From positions 1-64,000 of the forward strand of contig JABMLP010000026.1 in the NCBI GenBank assembly GCA_013176395.1: DNA of 64,000 bases. The letters are read 5' to 3'. The stretch comes from Venturia oleaginea. Taxonomy: Eukaryota > Ascomycota > Dothideomycetes > Venturiales > Venturiaceae. Positions 11,135 to 22,879 of the stretch are shown piece after piece (position 1 is the stretch's first letter; the number at the start of each line of letters is the position of its first letter). Under the pieces are notes generated by a model, which was not told the origin of the DNA, made no database searches, and saw nothing but the letters and a program-made list of their open reading frames with translations. The position numbers were made by a program, and so were the translations under genes.

Positions 11135-14100
11135 TTATCCATAACCACCACTCTCGTCGCCTTCATGATCGTCGTAACCTTCATCACTCACCTCATCGTC
11201 ATCGCCAGCTGCTGAAGCAGCATTCGGCTCATCAACACCCCCCCAGACGTCTTCATCGCCATTTTCGTCTTCGCCAGCAGCTCCGCTATTGAAGTTGGTG
11301 CCACTAACGGTGTCGCATAAGCACAGGGTGTGGCACCTCTCTTTTCTGTTCTGGAGACCTTGATACCTAGATCCGTACTTTGACTGCCGCCGGCTTTGAT
11401 GGACCGTTCGAAGAAGGCGGATGCAGGTTCTTGGACCATCGGGGGGTGAAAGCACTGAGCGGCTTGATGGATTCGCCGCTGGATACTCGGTCCATGACAT
11501 GCATAATCACACGTTCAGGATCAACATCAACAGACATCTCACGAGAATATGGTGAGCCCGAAGGTGAGCGAGATTTAACCAATCGTCTGCGTTTGCTGAG
11601 GCGTGACCGCGTCTTTGATGGGGATGGAAGGAAAGCAGGTAATGAGGCGACGAGACCAGAATTCTTCGACTGCTCCAATTGCTGATCTCCGCTTAGGTTG
11701 TTGAGGAAATAAGCGCTGCTGCGGTTCTTCGATGGCCAAGTTGGAGGAGGCATCGGTGAGTGGGACCGAGATAGTACGAGCACGACGATGGTAAGGTGAT
11801 CTCTGAGCTGGGAGTTCGGACGTCGGAGTGACTGGGTGAAATTCGGGGAGTCGTCGTCTGGTCCTGCTCTAATTCTTCGGATTGCAAGAGCTCCTCGTTG
11901 TCTGATGGATCGTGGAAACTGACGCTGTGATGGGAGGAGGCAAACGAAGAGTGGACACTGGGAAGTTCGTCGAGCGCTGGATGATGACTCCAACACGCCT
12001 CTAGGACGACGGGTTCACAAACCTGCGCCTCAGCATCGATATTTTGCTTGGCTTGGTATGAGCTGCTACGAGGTAGCTCTCTTATCTTGTCCCAAGTCCA
12101 AGAGACCGATTCATCTGTGCTCTGTTGTATGTACGACTCGTGAGTAGTGATGAAAGCCGCTTTTGTCCGGCTGGAGCTCGCATCAGAACACCGGATGCCA
12201 AGAAGTCAGCCGTCCACAAGGCAGGCGAGACGAGATCTGGAGGAGCCAAGAAGCGCAATCGTGATGACTTGTGGACCTTGCGAAGAGGAATGAATGGAGC
12301 CGACATGCCCAGCAGAGCATTTCTGTCAAGCGTTTCACCGTCCGCTTTTGTAGGTTGTCCAGGCCCAGCAAGGGTGTCCAATAGATCGCCGTATGCTCTA
12401 GCGACAGAGGCCTGAACACATCTCGCTCCTGGACTGTTCAGTGTGACAGTTCGCACAAGACCTCGGCTGCGCAATCGATGGAAGACTACACTATTAGGGC
12501 CACAAGCTTTAGGTGACAGCCAATGCTCCGTGCCATCAGCCCAGTCATGAATTGCTTGACTGCTCCAACCAGTTTCACGGTCTGCACCAAGTGAGACAGA
12601 TACGCGGGACTGCGATCGAACTCCGCGGGCTTGAGGCCATACTTCTGAGTCTTGGGTCATGCCTGGTTTGAGCAGCTCGTCAGTCGGATACCAAACACCT
12701 TTGAGCTCTCTGCCCCAAGGAAGAAGGACAACTTCAAGCTCCCATGGATGAGCTAAACATGGAGGCCTCCACTTCTCCAGATCCTCTAACCGATCTTCTA
12801 AATCCTTTACGCGGCGGTGAAAACCCATGAGGTCAGGATCAGCGCCTCCGTGAGACTGGCGTGAGTCCAACGATGCATTCATGCCAGCAGTCAGCCTTCG
12901 AAGGTGACGCTCTTGTAGACTTTCTCCTTGATCGAAAGCACCAAGAATTTGACCATGCTCACCGACTCGATTCTCTAGACATACGATGCGCCCATCCACG
13001 TGCTCATCGATTCGATTCTCTAGATCTACGAGGCGCCCATCCACGTTTTCAAATTGTTGATTAATCTGGTCTGGTGGGACATTACTGAACGAGGCGTTTT
13101 CTATAGAGTCCAGCCGTTTCGAGAGACTGTTTATTGATTTGTGTATAGAGATGTCAGGATTGCGGGAGAGATAGCCTTGCAAGCTACTGAGCATCGGCGT
13201 GAGCTGGCGAAGTGTGGCTGGCAATTTACGGATAGCCGCCTGTACATAGTCACCGTCTTTGGTAGGAGATGGGGCGCAAGTTGAATTGACTTGTGGGGTT
13301 CGACCGTCCTGGACAGCCATGATCCGTTCTGCTGAGTCATCAGAGTGCGCGTTCGGAGATATCTCCAGCGTCGTGACAGTATTGATCGCGTGCCTTGCAT
13401 CTTGCACCAGTCGTTTGAGACGTCCAAAATCAGGTGTATTGCCAACGCTGCTGGGTGTAGCGAGCTCCGTCACACCCTCAATGGAATCGTCATAAGCATT
13501 CGCAACATTGCCGATCGAAGAGACGTCAAGGGTAGGGCTAGCGCGTCTTCCCTCCAATATTTGATGGAGAAAACCAGGAGTAGGGCTGATGTTGGGTGGA
13601 CCACCATCTGAAGAGGCCTGCAAAGTTGATAGGAGACAAGAGTTCTGCTGAGGAACTTCTTCTGCAACAGAACCGTCTGCAACAGTTGGACTCTGCGTTA
13701 GTTGCCTTGCTTGCCGAACGCTTCGCTCGTAAAGAGTCAGACCCAGGCCGCTGCCAGTGAAGGCGCCTGCGGTAGCAGGGGCAGCTTGTGGCTGGGTGAG
13801 TTCGCGGATGTCATAGCCGTTGAATGCGCGCAGTTCCGAGGAATTGACAGAGAAGGATTGCAAAGAAGGAAAGAGCGGTGCGCTGGTGTTGGAGGCATTG
13901 TTGTGTGCAAGATGGTCGTCGCATCGCGCATGTTCTCCACCTCTTTCGCTGCCTTCAAGAGTATTGTCTTGCTGCACATGAACCAGTGCCTCGGGCTTAC
14001 TCTTTGCGATCCATGTGCATTGTAAACCTGCCCATTAAGGCCTCTTTTATCGATAATTGGAGCAGGGGGAGGCGCCATCAAGACATGGGATGTCTCTAGG

Positions 14101-14408
14101 TTAAGGCCGCCTCTCGTGATCCTCTCCACCATATCGTGAAAGGAAGCATGATGTCCACAAACACACGAAGGATTCTGTTCCTGGTGTCGTGCCTGTCCAT
14201 TTGTCGCATTCTCAGCTGTTATCATCAGATCCCCATTGTACCAAAAGCGCCGGCAGCCGCAACTCGGCGGCCGGGTACCCGCGTTTAGGTTGCGAAAGTT
14301 GCATCGTCCCTCAGGAAGTCTTCTTCGTCTCGTAGGTTCGGTGGAGGTGTGATTATTGTGGTTGTGAGTATAGGGTATGTCGCTCGAGGGCGAAGGCTGA
14401 GCAGCCAT
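11135..14408 (-). pseudogene. unknown fungal coiled-coil protein with acidic tail, frameshifted 3' half
   Basis: Start ATG is at 14408. Exon 1 runs to 14028 and holds two Cys-rich motifs (CGCRRFW and CVCGHHASFH). A 56 bp intron (13972-14027, GTTTAC...GTGCAG) joins in phase to a long open exon 12082-13971. That exon contains a coiled coil with an internal repeat (DGRLVDLENRIDEH / DGRIVCLENRVGEH), then a conserved-looking block HPWELEVVLLPWGRELKGVW. The frame is then broken near 12173 (one base missing), 11800, 11700, 11440 and 11290. The coding sense can be followed through WTWDKIRELP, RRARTISVPLTD, RKRRRLV-type basic and RGATPCAYATP segments to an acidic tail ending GDESGGYG at 11135. I do not recognise a function; the Cys pairs suggest metal binding, and the size would be near 1000 residues. 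Confidence 0.6.
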
Positions 14409-15239
14409 GAGAGCGCTCTAGGCATCCCACTGACGAGGTTGGAAGCTTTAGCTTCGAGCCATAGCAAAGTCTGTGGAAGTAGGCATCAACACTGGCTCTA
14501 TTGGCGACCATATTCAATGCGATAGAGACATACCTGAGAATCAGTCTTTGTTTACTCGAGCAAGATGTTCGGGCGTAAACAAGCTGTATGGCGTCCAAAC
14601 TGCTGCGGTTAATGGCAAGTCCAAGTACAGTAGGAGTCAATGTCGTCTCTGTCGCAAAGATTAAAGAAAAAGTTAATGGTGGGGAACGACTCGCAGGTAG
14701 CTTAAAGAGTCACGGTCAAGCGCCACGCGGCTAGGTACCTCCGTAGGCGTATGCGTTGCTCGGCGGTTGGCCAGGGCCATGTTCGATCAACAAGGATTGT
14801 ACGACAATTTGTTGCAGGTGGCTTGATCAGTGCCCGCATGTCGTCCCGTAGCCCCGGGTCTAGCCTTATGAGATGTATCATATAGGAGCACGACTGCACG
14901 AAGGCGCCAAAGATATACCGAGTACCGCAATAGAGGTCGCTTCAGCAGAACACGTCGGATTCCTCTGCGGCAGATGCCAAGTATTTTGCGTCTGGGACAG
15001 CAATTGGAAGGGCAAGAGCAAGGATTTCTTGGACTGCGCAATCAGGCTGAAACTTGAAGAGAGTCGCAAGCATCACGGGATTTCGCGCTGTTGACATAAG
15101 AATCGACACGCGGTGCTTCTTCGTCCTAATAGCCTCGATCTCTCCTGTTCTGAAATGTTTGTATAGATACATCATCGACGTCGTCAGTATATACGCTCTT
15201 GTCGAGAATAGCTGTACAATCTCTCGCTCACATGCCCCC
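14409..15239. other. intergenic region, no supported gene
   Basis: About 830 bp between the 5' end of the unknown coiled-coil gene and the 3' end of the cupin gene. Short frames on both strands (for example 14942-15274 minus) lack domains and consistent coding signals. I see no RNA gene or repeat. Confidence 0.45.
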
Positions 15240-15893
15240 CTACTGTCCCTTTTTACCAAAACAATACTCCTCATAGGAATCCCGATACCCCAAAACCCAC
15301 CTCCCCAGAAACGCTGCCCCGACCAAAAACGCTCTACTCACCCAGACTCCCAGTGAATGATTCGGCAGCGTTAATGCCAATGGGGTATCGGCCGCATGCA
15401 AAAACACCATCAACTGAAAGAAGCTAGGCGCCGTTCCAGCACCCTTACAATCATCCAAATACCCAAAGAAGTTTCGGAAAAATCTCTGTTCATTCTCGTA
15501 GTCCTCTGGTGAGAGATGGATGTCTATGACCAATGTGTCCGTATCCGAGGCATTTTCGAAGCGATGATACGTCTTCCGTGGGATTACCGCCTTCCTTAGT
15601 CCACCTTGGGAGGCGGATAGCGTGGTAAATGGTTTGGGATCAATGCCTTTGTAGAGCTTTGCCGACCCGGATTGGATGTGGAAATATTCGTCTTGGTGAA
15701 TGTGGTAGTGAAACGGTGGGACGATTATTGAAACCCCGTTTTCTTTGGTGGTTGGAGGGATTGTGTGGGTCATTATGAATTCAGAATCTGGTTTTCGAAA
15801 CGAGACTGATGAGAGGCCATTCTCGTAAATGATGGGATTTTTGGTAGCGTTGTTTGTGAGAGGCGGGTGAGGGGCACGGAGGAAGGATAACAT
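15240..15893 (-). CDS. cupin-fold (RmlC-like) small protein
   Basis: Single-exon gene of 217 residues from the ATG at 15893. Residues about 20-130 form a cupin barrel. The first motif is visible as FHYHIHQDEYFHIQSGSAKLY, which supplies the His and Glu of a metal site, and the second lies around IPRKTYHRFEN (His, Arg). A C-terminal segment (about 165-205) has a hydrophobic stretch (VWVSRAFLVGAAFLGRWVLG) that could be a membrane anchor. Similar fungal proteins are annotated only as cupin-domain proteins; the substrate is unknown. The frame is clean. An upstream leader of about 270 bp precedes it. Confidence 0.8.
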   Translation of the reverse strand: MLSFLRAPHPPLTNNATKNPIIYENGLSSVSFRKPDSEFIMTHTIPPTTKENGVSIIVPPFHYHIHQDEYFHIQSGSAKLYKGIDPKPFTTLSASQGGLRKAVIPRKTYHRFENASDTDTLVIDIHLSPEDYENEQRFFRNFFGYLDDCKGAGTAPSFFQLMVFLHAADTPLALTLPNHSLGVWVSRAFLVGAAFLGRWVLGYRDSYEEYCFGKKGQ

Positions 15894-16665
15894 GATGGCA
15901 GTTGGTGTGTTTTTGAAACTTTTTCCTGCTGAACTGGAGATGGAGTGAGATGAAAGTGAAGATTGATGTTGATGATGGAGAGTGATTGTTGGATCTGTTG
16001 AGATGGCGGATGGCGGATGACGGGTAGCGTTTCCGGGTGCTCGGCCCGCTGTTCGGGTCGGAATTAGCGCCGAACCTCTGGCATTTGTAACTATCTTGAG
16101 CGGACGGAAAGATTTTCGTCGCTGATATGGGCTGTTATAGACGTTACACTTGGTTAGTGATGAACGTCTCAGACAATTTCAAATCATGGCAGAACGAATT
16201 CGGCAATTTCTCTTCTCCAAGTTACCAAATGAGGCTTTCCATCCAATTCTCTCATGCATCCTCAAAGAGGTGGATCCAATGATGTACAATGATTTTGATC
16301 GTGCAGTGATCCATTCGATCAAAGCTCGATCACTCTGGAGGAAAGCAAGTCGCTGGCGGGTTCCTCCGGCACGCGAGGAGGTTTCACGACTGGCAATAAA
16401 AACGTGGAGATACAGTGACTGATAATTGTATCGTAGCATCGCTCTGCCAAGCTTCGACGTAAATACTCAACCGAGGACGATACAAGCTCACCTATTTCCA
16501 TTACACCAAGCCGGTAAAGACTACTATTCCAGGCGCTCCGTGAAGCCAAGGAGGTCGTTTCTCAGGCTCGTGTTCATGAATTGATAGCGTAGTCGTGATG
16601 CAATAACGGGAAAACGCTTGAATTCTCGGTTGGCAGAGTTTCCGCCCTCGAGTTTGCCGGCTGTT
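15894..16665. other. intergenic region between cupin gene and RMT2
   Basis: No confident gene. A short plus-strand frame from the ATG at 16186 to 16422 (78 residues) is rich in charged and aromatic residues (RIRQFLFSKLPNEAFHPIL) and could be a relic or small gene, but it shows no domain and no splice continuation. The cupin promoter occupies the left part. Confidence 0.4.
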
Positions 16666-17941
16666 TCATCCCATGAACGTGCAGGTTGGCAGTTTGTAGA
16701 CTTCGAGAGCCCAGTAAGGTCGGCGGACTCCGTCCCATTCTCCAGCCTCTTTCAGATCTGGGATCTTAACGTCCTCCCATTCCACATCAAAGCCTGCCTC
16801 ATACAAGTCCATTTCTACGACCTAGTGGGATATTAGAGTTGTGGTCTGCAAGTCCATCATAACCGCGGATCATTCGTACCTTTGTATAAACATCATAGCA
16901 GACCTGTCGATCCGCACCCATCCCGTTGAAGAAGCTCATCTTGCCATCCGAATCCAAGAATTGTACCACCCATTCGGAAAAGAATTCTCGTAAAGCCTTG
17001 TACTCTTCAGCAAACGTGTCGAAATATATGGCATCAAAGACGACATCACCAAGAGTCGGCAGTATATCTTGCCATTTTCCTTCGTGAATAACAACGCCAG
17101 GCCTCTCGTACCAGCCATTCTCCCGCATCTTTTTGAGCACGTCTGGATGCGCTTCCACAATGTGATGGCTTTCTGGTGAATGCGATTGGAATAGCTTGTC
17201 AATTATACCCATGCCGTGCCCAATGTTCAAGACGCGGAGACCTGTTCGGGGACACAATAGCTTGGCGTGGCGTTCCATGAGTGGTGTTTCCCAGTCCATC
17301 ATGACACCATTTGCAGCTGAGTCTAGAATGGTCGTGTCGGTGATTTCGATTGTGTCATTGAGATAGTCGTCATTGTTTGCCGAAGGGTCAGCAGCCATTG
17401 ATTCCGGAGGCGCGGTCTCTTCAACCTTTTCTTCTTTGAATTCGTTGCTGTCTTCGTCGACTTCATTCTCTTCGTCTTCATCGTCGGAATCGTCACCAAG
17501 CGCTTGGTATTCGTCTAACCTCGAGAGCAGTAGCTCAGCCCTTACCCCAGCATCGACCACCAATCCATATATCTCATCCAAACCTGACCGCTTCGCTACA
17601 CACCCAGGAGTTTCATTATTCAGATCAAGATCATTCCAGATAGCTCCATTCTCGAAGAGCAATCGTACCGTTTCGGCAGCTGATTCGAGATCCTTTTTTC
17701 TTTGCTCCCCCAGACTATTCGTGACATGTCCATTGGTGGAGTTCTCAGCATCGTCTTCCTTCAAAGCTGCGATTGCCGCATGAAGTGGGGTATATCCTGT
17801 TTCGGGGTCTTGAACATTTGCGGGTGCTGTTTTGAGAAGATTTTTCAAGGAAGCGATGTCATGGTGGGCGGCAGCGAGGAGAAGACTCTGGGTGGTGAGG
17901 TCTGTGTCGATTTGGAAGGGATCGCTTTCCGTGAAGTCCAT
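16666..17941 (-). CDS. rmt2: protein arginine N-methyltransferase 2 (RMT2 type)
   Basis: Two exons, 16880-17941 and 16666-16821, joined by a 58 bp intron (GTACGA...CACTAG) in phase 0, giving 405 residues. The N-terminal third has an ankyrin-like repeat (TGYTPLHAAIAAL, LLFENGAIWNDLD). A highly acidic linker follows (DDSDDEDEENEVDEDSNE), then a methyltransferase fold with the S-adenosylmethionine loop LRVLNIGHGMGIIDKLF. VEAHPDVLKKMRENGWYERP and DAIYFDTFAEEY complete it. The C-terminal exon reads YWALEVYKLPTCTFMG. In yeast this family methylates the delta-nitrogen of an arginine in ribosomal protein Rpl12; that role is inferred by family. It is transcribed divergently from the sirtuin gene. Confidence 0.92.
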
Positions 17942-18898
17942 GTTCGCGGGGTGGGATGGTTGACTAATGTTACTAGGAGGCTTGATTTGATGGAGGAACG
18001 TGACGCAGAAATCAATTTTGGCAGTGGTGTTTCAAACTGGCGCCGTAGTTTTGCGTGCCCCTTTGCAACTTTGCTTTCCAGTTCTCCCCTCTACTTCCAA
18101 TCTCTCATCTTCATCATCCATTTACGATGACTTGTCTACAATCATGATGAAGCTCGGCGAGGAGTGGCTCAGCATCAGCTCAATGACTGCGATTGGTACC
18201 TCCTAGTATTCTGCACTATCGTCTTCGTTTCAAAAGTCAATCTCTTAGGCTATTGGGCAACTGGTAGTAGCGATGAGTCCGGCTACTGCTATGTATTTTT
18301 TCAATAACGTTCTCTACTTGCTCTTCGGGCCCAGGATGGTACCGGAGGCAATCAACAAGGATTCGATGGGGAACGCGAACAGTCTACGCCTCGTATTTCT
18401 TCGCCAGCTTGCCCTATATTGGTGAGGAGAGACAAGACAAGACATCGTGAAAGCTCCGTAGTGCCTCACAATGTTATTCCAAGTCCAATTATTTCCCGAA
18501 GAGGAAAAAAGTCATGTTCTGTTAGGAAGAAACACCATTGTGGTTATATCTGTCTCTAGGTACCCACGGTACCGTCTTTGGGTTTCGTGCTCGCAAACCC
18601 CTCTTTCCAACTCATCAGAGCGAGGAGGAGAAACATCTCTCTTCAGTTCAAGACCTCCGAACAAGTATAACTTCAATCACACGTTAGGCAGTCCTCTCAG
18701 AATAGAGGGCTATATCCTACTGCAACCATCGGTCGCAAAGCAAAAGTCCAGCGCTCACAGGCGCGATTCAACGACTTCGACATCGCGTTGGATCATTTCG
18801 ACACCTACGACGACTTCGGCGCCTCCTACAATAACAATAACAACAAGAACCAGAAGAAGAACTTCAAGCCCCCCAAGAAACCCGCTCGGCCGCGCAAA
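17942..18898. promoter_or_regulatory. divergent promoter region of RMT2 and the sirtuin gene
   Basis: About 950 bp between two divergent starts. An open frame continues upstream of the chosen sirtuin ATG to 18788 but begins at a TTG codon and is Asn/Lys-rich, so I treat it as leader. No specific operator recognised. Confidence 0.4.
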
Positions 18899-20494
18899 AT
18901 GGGCCAAGAAAACTCCATGCCAATCGACCCTTCGGTCCCACCTACCTCCCTCAAAGCCCGCGACCTCGACTCCGTCGCCGAATACATAAAATGCGGAAAT
19001 GCGAAGAGGATCGTTGTCATGAGTGGCGCTGGCATCTCTACTTCAGCTGGCATCCCCGATTTCCGCTCGCCAGGTACAGGCCTCTACGCAAACCTTGCCA
19101 GGCTCAATCTACCATATGCAGAAGCCGTCTTTTCCATCGATTACTTTAGAGAGAAGCCGGAAGCTTTCTACATCCTTGCACAAGAGTTATGGCCTGGAAA
19201 ATGGAGACCGACAATCACCCACGCCTTTATCGCTTTGTTACACAAGAAGCGTTTACTGCTCAAGCACTTCACCCAGAACATTGACTGTCTGGACCGAGAG
19301 GCGGGTGTGCCTGGAGAGATGGTCATAGAAGCACATGGCTCATTCGCTTCCTCGCGCTGCATCGACTGCAAAGATCCCTACTCGAATGACGAATTACTCG
19401 CCCATGTCGAGAAGATGCAGATTCCGAGGTGTCATACTTGCAAAGGCCTGGTCAAACCGGACATCGTGTTCTTTGGCGAATCACTACCCACGGCATTCTT
19501 TGCTGCCCAAAACCTGCCCGCAGAAGCAGACTTGGTTATTGTTCTCGGCTCAAGCTTGAGCGTAGCACCATTCTCGCAACTACCTGGCATGACATTACCG
19601 GGTGTTCCTCGACTCCTTGTCAACAATGAGTCCGTCGGCGACCTTGGAATTAGAGCAGACGACGTGATTCAATTAGGCGACTGCGACTCCGGCATCCGAA
19701 AATTAGCTCAAGCATGCGGCTGGCTCGACGAACTGGAGGACATGTGGAACGAGACCGGCAAGAAATTCGGCATTGATCCAGTCCCTAAACCTGCTCCCAA
19801 GCCAGAAATGTCACGTGACGAAATAATCGAAGATGAGGTCAATAAGATCACGCAAGAAGTCGAAGATACGTTGCATGTCACGAAAATTCAGACCGACAAA
19901 GTCATGAACACCGAAGCGAAGCCGAGGATACAGCAGCCGCGAGATGAGAGCCAGCATTTGGGACACTCGAGGGCTAAGAGCGTGGAAGAGTGGAAAGCTG
20001 AGTTCCTGTCTAAGCATGAAAAGGATTTGAAGCATGAATCCGACGTGGAATCTGGAGCGCGCGAACGAGCTAGGATAGCGGCGAGCAACTCGCCACTGTC
20101 AGGCTACCACAGCAATAAGATTACTAGTGGTGATGGTGCGGCAACGAATCTAGATGGTGTAGCTGCCGAAGGAGATGAAACCGTGAATCCAGCCTCGTTA
20201 TCGGAAGTCCAAACAGGCTTGACGCAAGAAGTGAATGCACAAAAAGAGCAAAGCCCTTCCCCACCGTTAATCGGATGGACAGATCCAGACAGACAATCCC
20301 AGGATGCTGAACCTGGAAATCACAGTCATCTGATCGATGGGACGCCATTGCCTGGATGGAATGAGGACAGAACTAAGACAACGGGAGGTGCGCAGGTTCT
20401 GCCTGGTAATGAAAGTGATGGGGATTATGGAAGGATTTCGTTGGCGAGTTTGTTGAAAAAACACGACATGGATGTCAAGGTTGATGAATCATAA
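18899..20494 (+). CDS. hst2: NAD-dependent protein deacetylase, sirtuin (HST2 type)
   Basis: Intron-free gene of 531 residues. The start at 18899 (MGQENSMPID) is chosen because HST2-class sirtuins start this way and the frame upstream has no ATG. The catalytic domain covers about residues 10-290: GAGISTSAGIPDFRSP binds NAD, FTQNIDCLDR follows, and the catalytic His lies in IEAHGSF. Four zinc Cys lie in CIDC and CHTC; DIVFFGESLP and LGSSLSVAPF complete the fold. The enzyme removes acetyl groups from lysines using NAD. The tail (about 300-531) is low-complexity and charged, with a repeated Trp motif (GWTDPD, PGWNED), and is longer than in yeast Hst2. The frame is clean. Confidence 0.93.
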   Translation: MGQENSMPIDPSVPPTSLKARDLDSVAEYIKCGNAKRIVVMSGAGISTSAGIPDFRSPGTGLYANLARLNLPYAEAVFSIDYFREKPEAFYILAQELWPGKWRPTITHAFIALLHKKRLLLKHFTQNIDCLDREAGVPGEMVIEAHGSFASSRCIDCKDPYSNDELLAHVEKMQIPRCHTCKGLVKPDIVFFGESLPTAFFAAQNLPAEADLVIVLGSSLSVAPFSQLPGMTLPGVPRLLVNNESVGDLGIRADDVIQLGDCDSGIRKLAQACGWLDELEDMWNETGKKFGIDPVPKPAPKPEMSRDEIIEDEVNKITQEVEDTLHVTKIQTDKVMNTEAKPRIQQPRDESQHLGHSRAKSVEEWKAEFLSKHEKDLKHESDVESGARERARIAASNSPLSGYHSNKITSGDGAATNLDGVAAEGDETVNPASLSEVQTGLTQEVNAQKEQSPSPPLIGWTDPDRQSQDAEPGNHSHLIDGTPLPGWNEDRTKTTGGAQVLPGNESDGDYGRISLASLLKKHDMDVKVDES

Positions 20495-21146
20495 TCTGGG
20501 CATGGGAGGTGGTAATAGGATAATGAGGTGATGACTGGACGGAAATGTCGTCGTGGACGTTGGCTTTGGCGTTCTGGTACAAGTGGAAGGGAATATAGAT
20601 ACCATGCACGTCGGGATGACTGAAACAGGCAAGATCTTGGAATTGCGATTGTGGAGTCGAATGCTGATTATAGACACGTATCATCAAATCGATGCTAACG
20701 ACTGGCTACTACACGAAGTCCGATTCTCGACTTCTAAATCACAACATTTCGAGGGTCTCACTAACTTCACTGGCTTCTTGGAGGCAACAAAACTAGTTTG
20801 AAAGACCCTAACCGAACATCGGAGTCGTGAGACTGCAACGACGTTCGCAAACGACTCATGGTATACAGAGTTAATTGCTAACTAAATTGTCCTTCTCCTT
20901 GTCATATTCAAAGTCGGTAGGTAAGCGTTTGTTGCTTGGCGTACCATTCCAAAGCTCGACGTAAAAACATTTCTTTCCGAGGAGACTTCTGAACCTGCTT
21001 TGTCGTTGGGTCTTGGATCGAGGGACATCGGTAAGCGGTTTTACATAATCAAGGCGATCGAATTTGGAAGAGTGGAAGATGACCACGTCGATGTGTGAGG
21101 TAGGTTCTGAATAATCGTACATCTGCAGAGCCAAGAGGACCTCGAA
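20495..21146. other. 3' flank of sirtuin gene and of the oxidase pseudogene
   Basis: Convergent 3' ends meet here. A minus-strand frame at 20871-21134 (87 residues) lacks recognisable features. No repeat or RNA gene seen. Confidence 0.4.
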
Positions 21147-22850
21147 TCATAATTTTGCTTGCTCTACAGACCATCCAGGGATATCATTGAGATCCAGTAG
21201 AGGAGTAGGATGAGGATCAGTTCCTTCCAACTTGGCACCTGGTCTCCATTTCCACTTCTGTGCTATCCCATCCTCCAATGTGTTTTCGACGATATCAACA
21301 ATGTACTTCCCCAATATGGGCATGAACTTGAAACCGTGAGCTGAACCACCAACAGCAAGCTTGAGATTGTCGTGAGTTGGATGTGCTCCAATTAAGAAGT
21401 TGTAGTCGGGCGTGTCAGCATCCCTATATTATTGTTTGCGACTGCTGCTATACATGCAGTGAAAAAAACTGTGGCTTTGGGGTCTTCAGGTATCGGGCCT
21501 CCCTTCAATATCAAAGCATCTCTATCACAGATCGATGTCGATAATCTCTAGCAAGTCTAAACATCAAAGTGCCAGATGTTCCATCATATCGTTCCCGCAT
21601 TCAAGGACTTGTATCAGAAAGCCAGTTCCGTTACTCCTGTTAAAGATTGAAAGGGGAAAAAAAGCTAGCAGAGCTGTGAAGGTTGTGCTCAGCAGCATAT
21701 TCTTGCGTCAATCCAAGGACGGTTTACGAGTGCGGGGACGATGCCTCTAAGCCAGCTCCGGAACTGCTTTTCTATAGGCTCTGGAATTCTATCCTTCGGG
21801 TTGTCTGTCCTGTAACGGGGAAGCGAAACAGTAGGGTGAGAGCGGTGGTAGTTGGTGACGAAGTTGACGGCACCAAGCTTGATGAGCCTGTCTTCTTGGG
21901 GTGGAAATATGATACCTGAACTATCAGCGAGAAGAATCATGAGAAGCGCAAGGGGAATTGGACGTACCTCCTTCTAGATGATCAATGATTGGAATACCTT
22001 TGTATGTCTCTACCTCATCAGGCGTGAGTTGGATGTGGCCAATAGTATGGCCTTTCGCAACTAATTGTCTTTGCATGTCTAGTAACGATGCTGCTGCAGC
22101 ACCTGCCGCTAAGATCACAACATCGGCAAAGTATGAAGTTCCGCTGGCACTCCTCGCACCGATACATGCCGCTTTTTCGTCGAAGAGTAATTGTTCCACA
22201 CGCCCAGCATTACCTGAGATATATGCCACACCATTCCGTTGAGCAGCGTACGCCATTCTTGTGAGAGCACTTCTTGCATTTGCCTATCCAGCTGCATGGT
22301 TCCAAAATGACTTCCAGCCTTCCATGGCACCTGTGAGAGCCGGCCAGCGTTTGGCAACTTCTTTCGTTGTTATGGATTGGGCCTGCTCTAGACCAAGCTC
22401 TCCTGCTGTTTTCACAGCATGTTTGACCCACGGCAAAGACATGTCGCTAGCAGCCATGATCCATCCCGATTTGTGGTACAAACCATTGAAGATGCCATTG
22501 GGGTCGCGCCAAATCTCGATGGTGTCAAAAGATAGATGAAGCAGACTGAAGTCTGAATTGATGTGTGGACTATCCGCATATTTATACAATTGAGACTCGC
22601 ATTCGAGCTAGTACAAATAAGGATAGAATGAAATGAGTTTATTTGACAGATGGCCTCTGTGGCGAGTCGTGCGTACAGTGGCTCAGGATAATCTCTTCGA
22701 ATGACCTTATTGACATCGTCCCCTGCTGCTTCGAAGGATGGCGGAGCTGACATATCTAAGACTGTGACGTTTTGATATCCTCGCAGGGCTAAATGGTATG
22801 CTGATGATGTGCCGAATGTGCCGCCCCTATGATCAAAACTGATTGTTTGG
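21147..22850 (-). pseudogene. FAD-dependent amine/amino-acid oxidase (FAOX/saccharopine oxidase-like), decayed
   Basis: The family oxidises secondary amines such as fructosyl amino acids, sarcosine, pipecolate or saccharopine, with FAD. Visible pieces: a Rossmann start GGTFGTSSAYHLALRGY with VTVLDMSAPPSFEAAGDDVNK; then IEIWRDPNGIFNGLYHKSGW, WPALTGAMEGWKSFWN, an inner segment with VVILAAGAAAASLLDMQRQL, FPPQEDRLIKLGAVNF and the C-terminal GGSAHGFKFMPILGKYIVDI. Breaks: one G appears missing in the GxGxxG codons (near 22827), a conserved Trp codon is TAG near 22287, and about 265 bp without a GT donor (about 21430-21694) separates the last two coding parts. A CTGAGC at the left edge looks like a mutated GTGAGC donor. 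Introns near 22600-22655 and 21917-21967 still have normal borders. The 5' exon is unresolved. Confidence 0.8.
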
Positions 22851-22879
22851 TAAGAGGTGAAGATATTGTACTCGTTATC

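Noticed and set aside
14942..15274. 110-codon minus-strand frame between two genes
   Set aside because: No domain, an overlapping frame of similar length on the other strand, and no splice continuation.
16186..16422. 78-residue frame downstream of the cupin promoter
   Set aside because: Plausible composition but no domain, no intron linking it to other coding sequence, and it is short; left as a note in the intergenic entry.
18788..18898. N-terminal extension of the sirtuin
   Set aside because: The extension begins at TTG, is Asn/Lys-rich, and the ATG at 18899 gives the usual family N-terminus.
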